Position numbers and translations under genes: made by a program. The notes under the pieces were generated by a model that saw only the letters and a program-made list of their open reading frames with translations, did no database searches and had not been told where the DNA came from. Below, one piece after another: positions 22,587 through 30,412 of a DNA stretch of 35,031 nucleotides. The DNA is from an uncultured Clostridia bacterium. Lineage in GTDB: Bacteria; Bacillota; Clostridia; Oscillospirales; Acutalibacteraceae. Positions within the stretch are counted from its first letter, which is position 1. Each line of letters begins with the position of its first letter. The stretch spans positions 1 through 35,031 of the forward strand of contig CAMVDB010000015.1 of assembly GCA_947166135.1 (NCBI GenBank), written 5' to 3'.

Positions 22587-25352
22587 TTATTTCAGGATCG
22601 CGGCGCAGCGGGCGCAGAGGGTGGGATGCTCGGCGCAGGAACCGACGGTGGTGGAGTATGCCCAGCAGCGGTCGCACTTCTCGCCCTCAGCCTTGGTGAC
22701 CTCGACGGAGAGCTCACCGGACTCAGCCTTGACGAGCTTGACGTCGGAGACGATAAAGACTGCCTTCAGCTCGGGGAGGACGGACTCGATGAAGCTGTAC
22801 TCCTCGCCGTTCGCCTTGAGGGTGATGCAGGTCTCAAGGGAGGTCTTGACGACCTTATCCTTGATGACGACCTCGAGAGACTTCTTCACGGTGTCGCGGA
22901 GGTCATGGATGCGATCCCATGTCTCGATGAAGTCGTCGCCGACCTCGATCCGGGCGGTCTTCGGCATCTCATTATAGAGCACATTCTCCTTGTCGTCGGA
23001 GGCGCGATGCGGCAGATAACGCCAGATCTCGTCAGCCGTGTATGCCAGGATAGGAGTCAGCATACGGGTGAGAGAATCGAGAATCAGGTACATCGCGGTC
23101 TGAGCGGCGCGGCGCTGCTTGGAATCAGCCTTCTCGGTATATAATCTGTCCTTGAGTACGTCGAGATAGAAGTTGGACATATCGACGACGCAGAACTTGT
23201 GGATCGAATGATAGACCTGGTGGAACTCGAAGTGATCGTAAGCGTTCAGGCACTTCGCGATCAGCTCGTTGAGCTTCACGATCGCCCACTTGTCGATCGG
23301 CAGCAGCTCGTCGGTCTCGACCATATCCTTGTCGGGATCGAAGTCGCTGAGGTTGCCGAGGATGTAACGGGCGGTGTTGCGGATCTTGCGGTATGCTTCA
23401 GACATCTGCTTGAGGATATCGCGGGAGATGCTGATATCGGACTGGTAGTCGGACGAAGCGACCCACAGACGGAGCACATCGGCGCCGTACTGCTTGATGA
23501 CCTCCTGCGGGCTGATACCGTTGCCCGCGGACTTAGACATCTTGCGGCGTTCCATATCGAGGATCATGCCGTGGGTCAGTACGGTACGGTAAGGCGCGAC
23601 GCCCTCGGTCGCGACAGAGGTCAGAAGCGAGCTCTGGAACCATCCGCGGTACTGGTCGTTGCCCTCGAGATAGAGGTCGACGGGAGCGCCCAGATACGGA
23701 CGGCGCTTGCAAACCGAACGCCAGGAGGAGCCGGAATCGAACCATACGTCCATGATATCCTTTTCCTTCTCAAACTGCGTACAGCCGCAGGACGGACACT
23801 TGGTACCCTCGGGGAGAATCTCGGACGCATCCTTCTCGAACCACGCGTTGGAGCCTTCCTTACCAAAGAGGTCGGCGACAGCCAGCATGGCTTCCTTATT
23901 GACATACGGCTCGCCGCAGTCCTTGCAGTAGAAGATCGGGATCGGAACGCCCCACTTGCGCTGACGGGAGATACACCAGTCCTTGCGGTCGCGAACCATC
24001 GCGGTGATACGATCCTTGCCCCATGCGGGGATCCACTCTACGGTGTTGATCGCGTCGACAGCCTGATCCTTGAAGTCCTCTACGGAGCAGAACCACTGGT
24101 CGGTGGCGCGGAACAGGATCGGGGTCTTGCAACGCCAGCAGTGCGGATACTGGTGGATGATCTTCTTGAGCGCGAAGAGCGCGCCGGTCTCATCCAGATG
24201 GATGGCGATCTTTTTATTCGCCTCGTCGGTAGTCAGCCCCGCGAACATACCCGCCTCTTCGGTGAGCACGCCGTCGGAGTTGACGGGACAGACGGTGGGA
24301 ATATCGTAATTCTGACAGACATTATAGTCGTCTACGCCGTGACCGGGCGCGGTATGAACGCAGCCGGTACCGCTCTCGAGGGTGACATGCTCGCCGACGA
24401 TCAACAGCGACTCGCGATCGAGGAACGGATGCTGCGTCTTCATAAATTCGAGCTCGGAGCCCTGAATAGTGCCGACGACCTCATAATCGCTGAGCTCCGC
24501 CTCCGCCATAGCGTTCTCATACAGATCGGTCGCCATGACGTAGTACTCGTCGCCGCACTTGATGATCGAATATTCGTAGCGCGGGCCTACGCAGATCGCG
24601 AGGTTCGCGGGAAGGGTCCAGGTGGTGGTGGTCCATATAACGAAGAAGACCTTAGACGGGTCGATGCCCATCGCGGAGAACTTACCGAGGTCATCGGTCA
24701 CACGGAATTTGACATAGATCGAATGGCAGGGATCCTCGGCATACTCGATCTCCGCCTCAGCCAGAGCGGTCTTACACTCGGGGCACCAGTACACGGGCTT
24801 GAGACCCTTGTAGATATAGCCCTTGTCAGCCATCTCGGCGAACACCTTGATCTGCTCGGCTTCAAACTCGTGCTTCAAGGTGATGTAGGGGTTATCCCAC
24901 TCGCCGATGATACCCAGACGCTTGAACTGGGTGCGCTGGTCGTTGATATAGCCGGTGACGAACTCCTCACAGAGCTTTCTTAATTCTAATACAGAAATAT
25001 CAGCAGAGGAACCGATACCCGCCTTGGCGCGCGCCTTCAGCTCGGTCGGCAGACCGTGGGTATCCCAGCCGGGGACGAACGGAGACTGGAAGCCCGCCAT
25101 GTTCTTATAGCGAACGATAAAATCCTTGAGGATCTTGTTCAGCGCGTGTCCGAGGTGGATATCGCCGTTGGCGTAGGGAGGGCCGTCGTGCAGCACATAC
25201 TTCGGCTTACCCTCGTTCTTTTCGATCAGCTTGTCATAAACCTTCTCCTGCTCCCAGCGCTCGAGCGTCTTGGGCTCGGACTGCGGCAGACCGCCGCGCA
25301 TCGGGAAGTCGGTACGGGGCAGGTTCAAGGTTGCGTTATAATCCTGAGACAT
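22587..25352 (-). CDS. ileS: isoleucyl-tRNA synthetase
   Basis: IleRS charges tRNA-Ile and edits misactivated valine. The protein of about 921 residues has the class I HIGH motif in PPYANGDIHLGHALNKI and KMSKS in RRKMSKSAGNGI. A long CP1 editing domain includes ESGTGCVHTAPGHGVDDY. A C-terminal zinc finger is visible as CDRCW...CARC. The ATG at 25352 is chosen because GGAG lies 9 bases upstream; the ATG at 25358 is only 3 bases away. No T-box leader fits in the short gap to divIVA. The ordinary bacterial (IleS1-like) form is indicated by the C-terminal zinc finger. Confidence 0.97.
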   Translation of the reverse strand: MSQDYNATLNLPRTDFPMRGGLPQSEPKTLERWEQEKVYDKLIEKNEGKPKYVLHDGPPYANGDIHLGHALNKILKDFIVRYKNMAGFQSPFVPGWDTHGLPTELKARAKAGIGSSADISVLELRKLCEEFVTGYINDQRTQFKRLGIIGEWDNPYITLKHEFEAEQIKVFAEMADKGYIYKGLKPVYWCPECKTALAEAEIEYAEDPCHSIYVKFRVTDDLGKFSAMGIDPSKVFFVIWTTTTWTLPANLAICVGPRYEYSIIKCGDEYYVMATDLYENAMAEAELSDYEVVGTIQGSELEFMKTQHPFLDRESLLIVGEHVTLESGTGCVHTAPGHGVDDYNVCQNYDIPTVCPVNSDGVLTEEAGMFAGLTTDEANKKIAIHLDETGALFALKKIIHQYPHCWRCKTPILFRATDQWFCSVEDFKDQAVDAINTVEWIPAWGKDRITAMVRDRKDWCISRQRKWGVPIPIFYCKDCGEPYVNKEAMLAVADLFGKEGSNAWFEKDASEILPEGTKCPSCGCTQFEKEKDIMDVWFDSGSSWRSVCKRRPYLGAPVDLYLEGNDQYRGWFQSSLLTSVATEGVAPYRTVLTHGMILDMERRKMSKSAGNGISPQEVIKQYGADVLRLWVASSDYQSDISISRDILKQMSEAYRKIRNTARYILGNLSDFDPDKDMVETDELLPIDKWAIVKLNELIAKCLNAYDHFEFHQVYHSIHKFCVVDMSNFYLDVLKDRLYTEKADSKQRRAAQTAMYLILDSLTRMLTPILAYTADEIWRYLPHRASDDKENVLYNEMPKTARIEVGDDFIETWDRIHDLRDTVKKSLEVVIKDKVVKTSLETCITLKANGEEYSFIESVLPELKAVFIVSDVKLVKAESGELSVEVTKAEGEKCDRCWAYSTTVGSCAEHPTLCARCAAILK

Positions 25353-25383
25353 TTTCATACACTCCAAAGAAAAAGAATGAATC

Positions 25384-25424
25384 AGCACTGAACTCTGATT
25401 ACGGAATAATCAGAGCTCAGTGTT
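25384..25424 (-). terminator. long hairpin between divIVA and ileS, terminator or attenuator
   Basis: CACTGAGCTCTGATTA and TAATCAGAGTTCAGTG form a 16-bp stem with one mismatch and a 5-base loop. A T-rich stretch (TTCTTTTTCTTT) follows about 9 bases later on the minus strand, just before the ileS ribosome binding site. It fills most of the divIVA-ileS gap. The displaced T-tract suggests attenuation rather than complete termination. Confidence 0.5.
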
Positions 25425-25439
25425 GAAGGTTATCAAATA

Positions 25440-26108
25440 TTATACGTCGTAGTTGTCGCCGAACTGCAGCTTGTCGAACTTATCGTGTCTCTCGCGCTTG
25501 AGTTCCGGACGGCCGTTCTCGGCGGGCGCCTCGCTCTTGGAGGGCTTGGCGATCTTGACGTCCTCGTCGTCGGCAACGGGCTCGTCAGCCTTGATCAGAT
25601 CGTCGATCGGCTCGAAGGGGTACTTCTGATCGAGCTCCTCGCGCTTCTCCTTGACGTCGGCCTCGGTGGGGAACTCCTCGACCATGGCGAGGTGCTTCTT
25701 GTACAGGGCGATGATCTCGCTTCTGAGCTTCGCGGTCTCGGAATGGAGCGCCTCGAACTTATCCTTCTCGCGCTCGGTCGCCATCTCAGCCTCGGTGAGG
25801 ATCGCGCGGGAACGCTTCTCAGCGGCACGGACGATGTAATCCGCCTTGTTCTGCGCTTCCTTCATGGTGCTGTCAGCCAGCTTCTGAGAGGTGAGCAGGG
25901 CGTTGCGGACGGTCTCCTCGTCCTCGCGGTACTGCTCGATCTTGCTGGCTAAGATATCCATCTTGCGGACGCAGTCATTTTTCTCAGCCATCAGCTGCTC
26001 GACGGTCGCGGTGACCTCGTCGATGAAGTCGTCAACATCGGCAGCGTTGTAGCCGTTCTTTCCCGCACGACGGAAGCTGATTTCTCTGATCTCGTCAATT
26101 GTTAACAT
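25440..26108 (-). CDS. divIVA: DivIVA-family cell division/polarity protein
   Basis: DivIVA proteins are coiled-coil scaffolds that sense curved membrane at septa and poles. The 222-residue protein opens with LTIDEIREISFRRAGKNGYNAADVDDFIDEV, the family signature for membrane binding and the first coil. A long coiled coil runs to about residue 150, and a charged, low-complexity tail follows. The ATG at 26108 is chosen because AGGAG lies 8 bases upstream; the in-frame reading further upstream overlaps ylmH. Its place after ylmH and before ileS is the classical Gram-positive arrangement. Confidence 0.94.
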   Translation of the reverse strand: MLTIDEIREISFRRAGKNGYNAADVDDFIDEVTATVEQLMAEKNDCVRKMDILASKIEQYREDEETVRNALLTSQKLADSTMKEAQNKADYIVRAAEKRSRAILTEAEMATEREKDKFEALHSETAKLRSEIIALYKKHLAMVEEFPTEADVKEKREELDQKYPFEPIDDLIKADEPVADDEDVKIAKPSKSEAPAENGRPELKRERHDKFDKLQFGDNYDV

Positions 26109-26124
26109 AAGTAGCACTCCTATC

Positions 26125-26865
26125 CTATCTAAAGTGTTTGACAGACACACGCAGCTTTCCCTTTCGGGAATTGCCGAGAATCGCTGACAAAACATATTTA
26201 CCGTATTTCCTTATGGTGATCGTCGCGCCCTCCTTAAGGGGAGCCGCGACAGCGGTCTCTGTGACATGGTTCACCATCACCATCTCCGACCGTATCAGCC
26301 GCGCAGCCTTGTCGCGCGACAGGTTCGCGGCAGCCGCCGTGAAGGCGTCCAGCCGCAGGGAGCTGAGGGTGAAGACCCTCTCCTCCACGTCATCCGGCTC
26401 GGGCAGATCGGACGGATCCGCGTAGCCGATCCTGACCCCTACCCTGCCGATCGTCGTGACCTGGGACAGGATGAAGGGTACGATATCCTCGCGGACGAAG
26501 ATCACCGTACGCCCCGGGGAGGTCAGGATATCGCCAAGGGTATCGCGGTTGATGCCCAGCGCCATCAGCGAGCCCAGGAAGTCGCGGTGACGAAGGTCAT
26601 CCTCTGCTCTGTAGGTAAACTCCAGCGGGACTACGGGGAAGTCTTCCTCCCCCGCCGAAGCGCCCAGCATCACGCGGACAGCGCCCTCATACCCGCCGAA
26701 GAAGCGGACGTCGGCGCGCTTAGGCAGATGCTCGCGCAGGTACAGGCTCTCATGCTCATTGAGAAAGCCCACAAAGCGCGGGCAGCTCCACCGCTCGCTC
26801 AGCTCTATCGCGTCATAAGCGCGGGATAAAAGCATTTTATCCTCGGCGCTGTTAAGTACAGCCAA
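26125..26865 (-). CDS. ylmH: YlmH-family S4-domain RNA-binding protein
   Basis: The 246-residue protein has an N-terminal YlmH region (FFGGYEGAVRVMLG, FPVVPLEFTYRAEDDLRHRDFLGSLMALGINRDTLGDIL) and a C-terminal S4 domain (LDAFTAAAANLSRDKAARLIRSEMVMVNH). YlmH binds RNA and has been linked to ribosome quality control and division in Firmicutes. The start is unsure. TTG at 26865 gives the full family N-terminus but only a weak AGG site. ATG at 26835 has GAGG 5 bases upstream but would drop the first ten residues. It lies 6 bases from sepF and 16 from divIVA, so the three are co-transcribed. Confidence 0.9.
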   Translation of the reverse strand: MAVLNSAEDKMLLSRAYDAIELSERWSCPRFVGFLNEHESLYLREHLPKRADVRFFGGYEGAVRVMLGASAGEEDFPVVPLEFTYRAEDDLRHRDFLGSLMALGINRDTLGDILTSPGRTVIFVREDIVPFILSQVTTIGRVGVRIGYADPSDLPEPDDVEERVFTLSSLRLDAFTAAAANLSRDKAARLIRSEMVMVNHVTETAVAAPLKEGATITIRKYGKYVLSAILGNSRKGKLRVSVKHFR

Positions 26866-26871
26866 AGCCTA

Positions 26872-27375
26872 TCAGAAATAAACGCCGCTGTGCTCAAGCT
26901 CGTCGAGCAGATCGTCGCCGGTAAGGTCAACGTTGTTCGGGATGATGATGAAGGTCGAGGTCGCGATCTTCTTGATCTTACCGCGGTTGGCGTAAGCGAC
27001 GCCGGAGAGGAAGTCGATGATGCGGCGCGCCATATCCTTGTTGGTGTTCTCGAGGTTGAGGACGACGGTATGGGTCTTTAAGAGCTCATCCGCGATGGTG
27101 CGGGTCTCCTCGCCGAAGCGCTCGGGCTTAAACAGGGCGACGGCGAGCTTCGCGGTAGCGCTGATGTTCACGACCTTGCTGCTGTTGCCGCGGCGGGACG
27201 ACTCGCGGGACGAGCCGTAGTCGTCAAAGTCGTCATAACGGGAAGAGGACGACGAACGGCGCGAGGGAGCTTCCTCCTCCGCCTCTTCCTCCTCATAATC
27301 CTCGTATTCGTTATACTCATACTCATCGTCAGGCGCATCCCACATACGCTTGAACTTATCTACAAATCCTGCCAT
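26872..27375 (-). CDS. sepF: cell division protein SepF
   Basis: SepF anchors and bundles FtsZ at the septum. The 167-residue protein starts with the membrane-binding helix MAGFVDKFKRMW. An acidic, Ser/Arg-rich linker of about 60 residues follows. The conserved SepF domain runs from VVNISATAKLAVALFKPERF through VVLNLENTNKDMARRIIDFLSGVAYANRG to FIIIPNNVDL. GGAGG lies 8 bases before the ATG at 27375; a longer upstream reading has no such site. It is the functional centre of the ylmE-sepF-ylmH-divIVA cluster. Confidence 0.95.
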   Translation of the reverse strand: MAGFVDKFKRMWDAPDDEYEYNEYEDYEEEEAEEEAPSRRSSSSSRYDDFDDYGSSRESSRRGNSSKVVNISATAKLAVALFKPERFGEETRTIADELLKTHTVVLNLENTNKDMARRIIDFLSGVAYANRGKIKKIATSTFIIIPNNVDLTGDDLLDELEHSGVYF

Positions 27376-27433
27376 TTTGGTTTCCTCCGTTTTTTGAGAT
27401 ATATTGTAACTGATAATCACTGAAATCAGCCGG

Positions 27434-28147
27434 TCACGCGGGATAGTACCGCGCGCCGAAGAGAGCCGAGCCGACTCTCACCATGGTAGCGCCGCAGCGG
27501 ATTGCCTCGGCGTAATCGTCGGACATTCCCATGGACAGAATATCCATAGATATATTATCTATATTTTTGCTGTCAATGTCAAGAAAGATATTACGCATTT
27601 TATCAAAAAATTTGCGATTTTCTTGTGCATTTTCACAAATCGGGGGGATCGCCATCAGTCCGCGTACCTTGATCGCGGGGATATCCCTGATCTGATACAA
27701 GAGCTCCTCAAGCTGTTCGGGGAGTACGCCGGACTTGTTCTCCTCCCTGCCGATGTTGACTTCAAGCAGGATACCGGTCTCGGTGTTCTGCTTGATCGAG
27801 CACCGCGAGATCTCCTGAGCGAGCTTCACGGAATCGACCGACTGGATCAGGTCGACCTTGCCGACGATCTGGCGCACCTTGTTGGTCTGCAGGTGACCGA
27901 TGAACTGCAAGGACGCGTGCTCGAGGTCATACTCGTCGTACTTGGACAGCAGCTCCTGCACACGGTTCTCGCCGATATATCGAAGCCCCAGCGAGATCGC
28001 GTGGTTGATGGTGGGGGCGTCGACCGTCTTGGTCGCCGCGAGGAAGGTGATGTCGTCGGCGGTCCTGCCGACGGACTCAGCCGCGCGGGCGATCTCCTCA
28101 CAGATATGATGATAGTTATATGTTACGTCAGCTAATGATTTTGCCAT
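27434..28147 (-). CDS. ylmE: YggS/YlmE-family PLP homeostasis protein
   Basis: This 237-residue cytosolic barrel protein binds pyridoxal phosphate and keeps its free level in balance; it has no known catalytic reaction. The PLP lysine is Lys40 in FLAATKTV. Other family features are IGENRVQELLSKY, HFIGHLQTNK-like FIGHLQTNKVRQIVGKVDLIQSVDS, and LSMGMSDDYAEAIRCGATMVRVGSALFG. AGGAGG lies about 11 bases before the ATG, which overlaps the upstream gene by 20 bases. Its place before sepF is conserved in Firmicutes. Confidence 0.95.
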   Translation of the reverse strand: MAKSLADVTYNYHHICEEIARAAESVGRTADDITFLAATKTVDAPTINHAISLGLRYIGENRVQELLSKYDEYDLEHASLQFIGHLQTNKVRQIVGKVDLIQSVDSVKLAQEISRCSIKQNTETGILLEVNIGREENKSGVLPEQLEELLYQIRDIPAIKVRGLMAIPPICENAQENRKFFDKMRNIFLDIDSKNIDNISMDILSMGMSDDYAEAIRCGATMVRVGSALFGARYYPA

Positions 28148-29441
28148 CGAACAGATCTCCTCCTTCTATAACGACCTTATCATAAAGCGAAACGGTACTG
28201 CCGTTCAGGAGCGTACCGGCGGGCGGCTCTTCATTAACAATGATATAATCGTCGCCTGCATACGCGATCGCCACCTGCTTGAATACCAGCTCGGCGCCGT
28301 ACTCGATATAGACGCCCTGTACCTTCTCACGCTGCTCGGTATCGTTGCCCTTGTCGTCGGTGACGGTATAGGTGACGTAATCGTCATGCAACGCCGATTT
28401 CGGGATCTTCAGACCCTCATACTCGTTGACGATGATCTCAACGTTATCGCGCCTGAGGTACGACAGCGCGTCGCTCATGTAATTGCACTGCAAAACGGCG
28501 ATCGCCTTGCCGTCGTTGCTGTAATTGTTGACATACAGCACCTTGGCGGGGATGGGTTCGTCGAGCACCGAGGGCAGTCGCACCTTGACGGACGATGAAG
28601 CATGGGTCAGGCTGGTCGCCTGATCCGAGGTGATCGGACACAGGATATACCAGTTGGTATCCTTGATGATCTTGCCGATGTAAGCGGACTCGTCGATCTC
28701 GGCAGGCTGTGCGTTCTCGACGTCCTCGGCGGTGATCTCATCGAGTTTGCTGACGTCGAAGGTCTTTTCGTAGCCGTCGACCTTCGAGACGAAGTAGCCC
28801 GCGTCGGACGACTTGACGGTACCGATCGCGGCGCCTGTCGAGGACTTGAGTCCGTCGCGCTCCGCCTTGAGGGCGTTGATCTTCTCCGTGAAGTTGCCCT
28901 GCTTGCCGGTTACGATCTGCTTACGCAGCATCGAGGTCAAGAGGCTCTGCTCCGTGTTGGTCAGATTACCGAAGTCGCGGGTGTTGACGCCCTTGATCAG
29001 CGCGACCATACGCTCATTGATCTGGGCGTTCACGGTGTCGAGTCCGACGCTCGGGGAATTGTTGACCTGGTTGATGGACTCGAGGAAGGCGATGCGTTCG
29101 TCGAGCTGTTCGATCTGCTGGATCACGGCGACGTCCTCCTGGCTCGCGTAAGCGGTCGCGACGACGCCGTTGGCGGTCACCTTACCGCCGTCGCCCACTT
29201 CGTAGACCAGCACGCCGTTCGAAGAATAGCTGAGGTACTCCTCGTTGCGGGCGATCAGCGCCTTGGAGTCGATGGTTTCGAACGCCTTGGTGCGGTAGGC
29301 GGTCTCGGTCACGATATTGTTGTTGCCGAGGAAGTTGGTGGTGATGAACACGAATACGATATACACCAGCACCAGCGCTAAACCTACGCCGATCAATATT
29401 CTCTTGGTTAACTGTGCTCGTTTAGAAGTCGGTTTACTCAT
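28128..29441 (-). CDS. HlyD-like membrane-anchored protein of the ylm cluster
   Basis: The 437-residue protein has a basic N-terminus and one membrane helix (about 14-36), with the rest predicted outside. The opening extracellular part (YLSYSSNGVLVYEVGDGGKVTANGVVATAYAS) is the biotinyl/lipoyl-like beta module of HlyD-type adaptor proteins. A helical hairpin follows (about 105-215), and beta domains return the chain (IGKIIKDTNWYILCPI and later). Adaptors of this type normally work with ABC or RND pumps, but none is encoded nearby. Its link to ylmE (20-base overlap) suggests a division or envelope role instead; this is inferred. AAAGGAAG lies 7 bases before the ATG. Confidence 0.7.
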   Translation of the reverse strand: MSKPTSKRAQLTKRILIGVGLALVLVYIVFVFITTNFLGNNNIVTETAYRTKAFETIDSKALIARNEEYLSYSSNGVLVYEVGDGGKVTANGVVATAYASQEDVAVIQQIEQLDERIAFLESINQVNNSPSVGLDTVNAQINERMVALIKGVNTRDFGNLTNTEQSLLTSMLRKQIVTGKQGNFTEKINALKAERDGLKSSTGAAIGTVKSSDAGYFVSKVDGYEKTFDVSKLDEITAEDVENAQPAEIDESAYIGKIIKDTNWYILCPITSDQATSLTHASSSVKVRLPSVLDEPIPAKVLYVNNYSNDGKAIAVLQCNYMSDALSYLRRDNVEIIVNEYEGLKIPKSALHDDYVTYTVTDDKGNDTEQREKVQGVYIEYGAELVFKQVAIAYAGDDYIIVNEEPPAGTLLNGSTVSLYDKVVIEGGDLFDGKIIS

Positions 29442-29458
29442 AGACTACTTCCTTTATC

Positions 29459-29485
29459 GAGTCGGTGACTCAGTCACAGCGACTC
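29459..29485 (-). promoter_or_regulatory. hairpin over the miaA stop codon
   Basis: GAGTCG and CGACTC enclose GTGACTGAGTCAC, itself a palindrome. The structure covers the last two codons and stop of miaA and ends about 5 bases before the ribosome binding site of the HlyD-like gene. It lacks a T-tract and may control read-through or mRNA processing between the two. Confidence 0.4.
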
Positions 29486-30412
29486 TTTGATGTATGTGAT
29501 TGCTTCGGACTTTATCTTGTCGAAGCTCATCTTATCGATCTCAAACCATCGGGTGCTCTCATCACGCCTGAACCACGTCAGCTGGCGTTTCGCGTAGCGG
29601 CGGGTGGCGCGCTTGAGGCTCTCGATGCAGCTTTCAAGGTCAGCTTCACCGTGAAGATACGGCAGCAGCTCCTTGTAGCCGATGGCTGCGGCGGCAGTCT
29701 CGCCGTATCCGCCCCGATAGAACGCTCTCGCCTCGTCGAGCAGCCCGTTCTCGAGCATAAGGTCGACGCGGCGGTTGATCCGCTCGTAGAGGAACTCTCT
29801 GTCAGCGGCGGTGAGCCCGAGGCGTATCGCGCGATAGGGGCTCTCAGCGCTGAGCTGTCTGCGGTTAAGCTCGGTCTGGGTCATTCCGGTGGAGCGGTAG
29901 ACCTCAAAACAGCGAATGATCCGCTTGGGGTTGCGCCCCTCGGCGAGTCGGTCGGCGGATTCGGGGTCGAAGGAACGCAGCTCGTCAAGCATCACGTCGA
30001 TCCCCTTCTGCTCGAGCTCCTCGGTGATCGCGGCACGCAGGGCGGGATCAGACTCCTGTTCCCCGAACTGCATATTGTTCAGAAGGGAGTCCACATACAG
30101 TCCCGTTCCGCCGCAGAGGATCGGAAGTCTCCCCCTGCCGCGGATATCGGCGATCGCCGCTCCGGCAAGCTCGCAGTAACGTGCGACGGAGAAGATCTCC
30201 CCCGGCTCCAGGAAGTCGATCAGGTGGTGCGTAACGCCCTGCATCTCTTCGGCGGTCGGCTTCGCGGTAGCGACGTCCATAGAGCGGTAGATCTGCATGG
30301 AATCGGCGGAGACGACCTCACCGCCGAGCGCCTTTGCGAGAGCGACGGACAGCGCCGTCTTACCCGAGGCGGTGGGTCCGACGACGGCGACAACAGGGTT
30401 CCTCTCCATCAT
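29474..30412 (-). CDS. miaA: tRNA dimethylallyltransferase
   Basis: MiaA adds a dimethylallyl group to A37 of tRNAs that read codons starting with U. The protein of about 312 residues has the P-loop VVGPTASGKTALSVALA, then VVSADSMQIYRSMDVATAKPT, GGTGLYVDSLL and the C-terminal RRYAKRQLTWFRRD. Start ATG at 30412 (or 30409) overlaps the mutL stop in ATGATG and has AGGA 4 bases upstream. The in-frame reading further upstream lies inside mutL. The mutS-mutL-miaA order is widely conserved. Confidence 0.95.
   Translation of the reverse strand: MMERNPVVAVVGPTASGKTALSVALAKALGGEVVSADSMQIYRSMDVATAKPTAEEMQGVTHHLIDFLEPGEIFSVARYCELAGAAIADIRGRGRLPILCGGTGLYVDSLLNNMQFGEQESDPALRAAITEELEQKGIDVMLDELRSFDPESADRLAEGRNPKRIIRCFEVYRSTGMTQTELNRRQLSAESPYRAIRLGLTAADREFLYERINRRVDLMLENGLLDEARAFYRGGYGETAAAAIGYKELLPYLHGEADLESCIESLKRATRRYAKRQLTWFRRDESTRWFEIDKMSFDKIKSEAITYIKESL

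Noticed and set aside
22396..22677. Longer N-terminus for lspA, extending the frame to 22677
   Set aside because: The extra residues would be translated from a dispersed repeat and the end of ileS. The ATG at 22395 has a good ribosome binding site and gives the normal family length.
23731..23747. tRNA-like GAATCGAACC string
   Set aside because: It lies in the ileS coding sequence and no cloverleaf arms surround it. I found no tRNA gene in the window.
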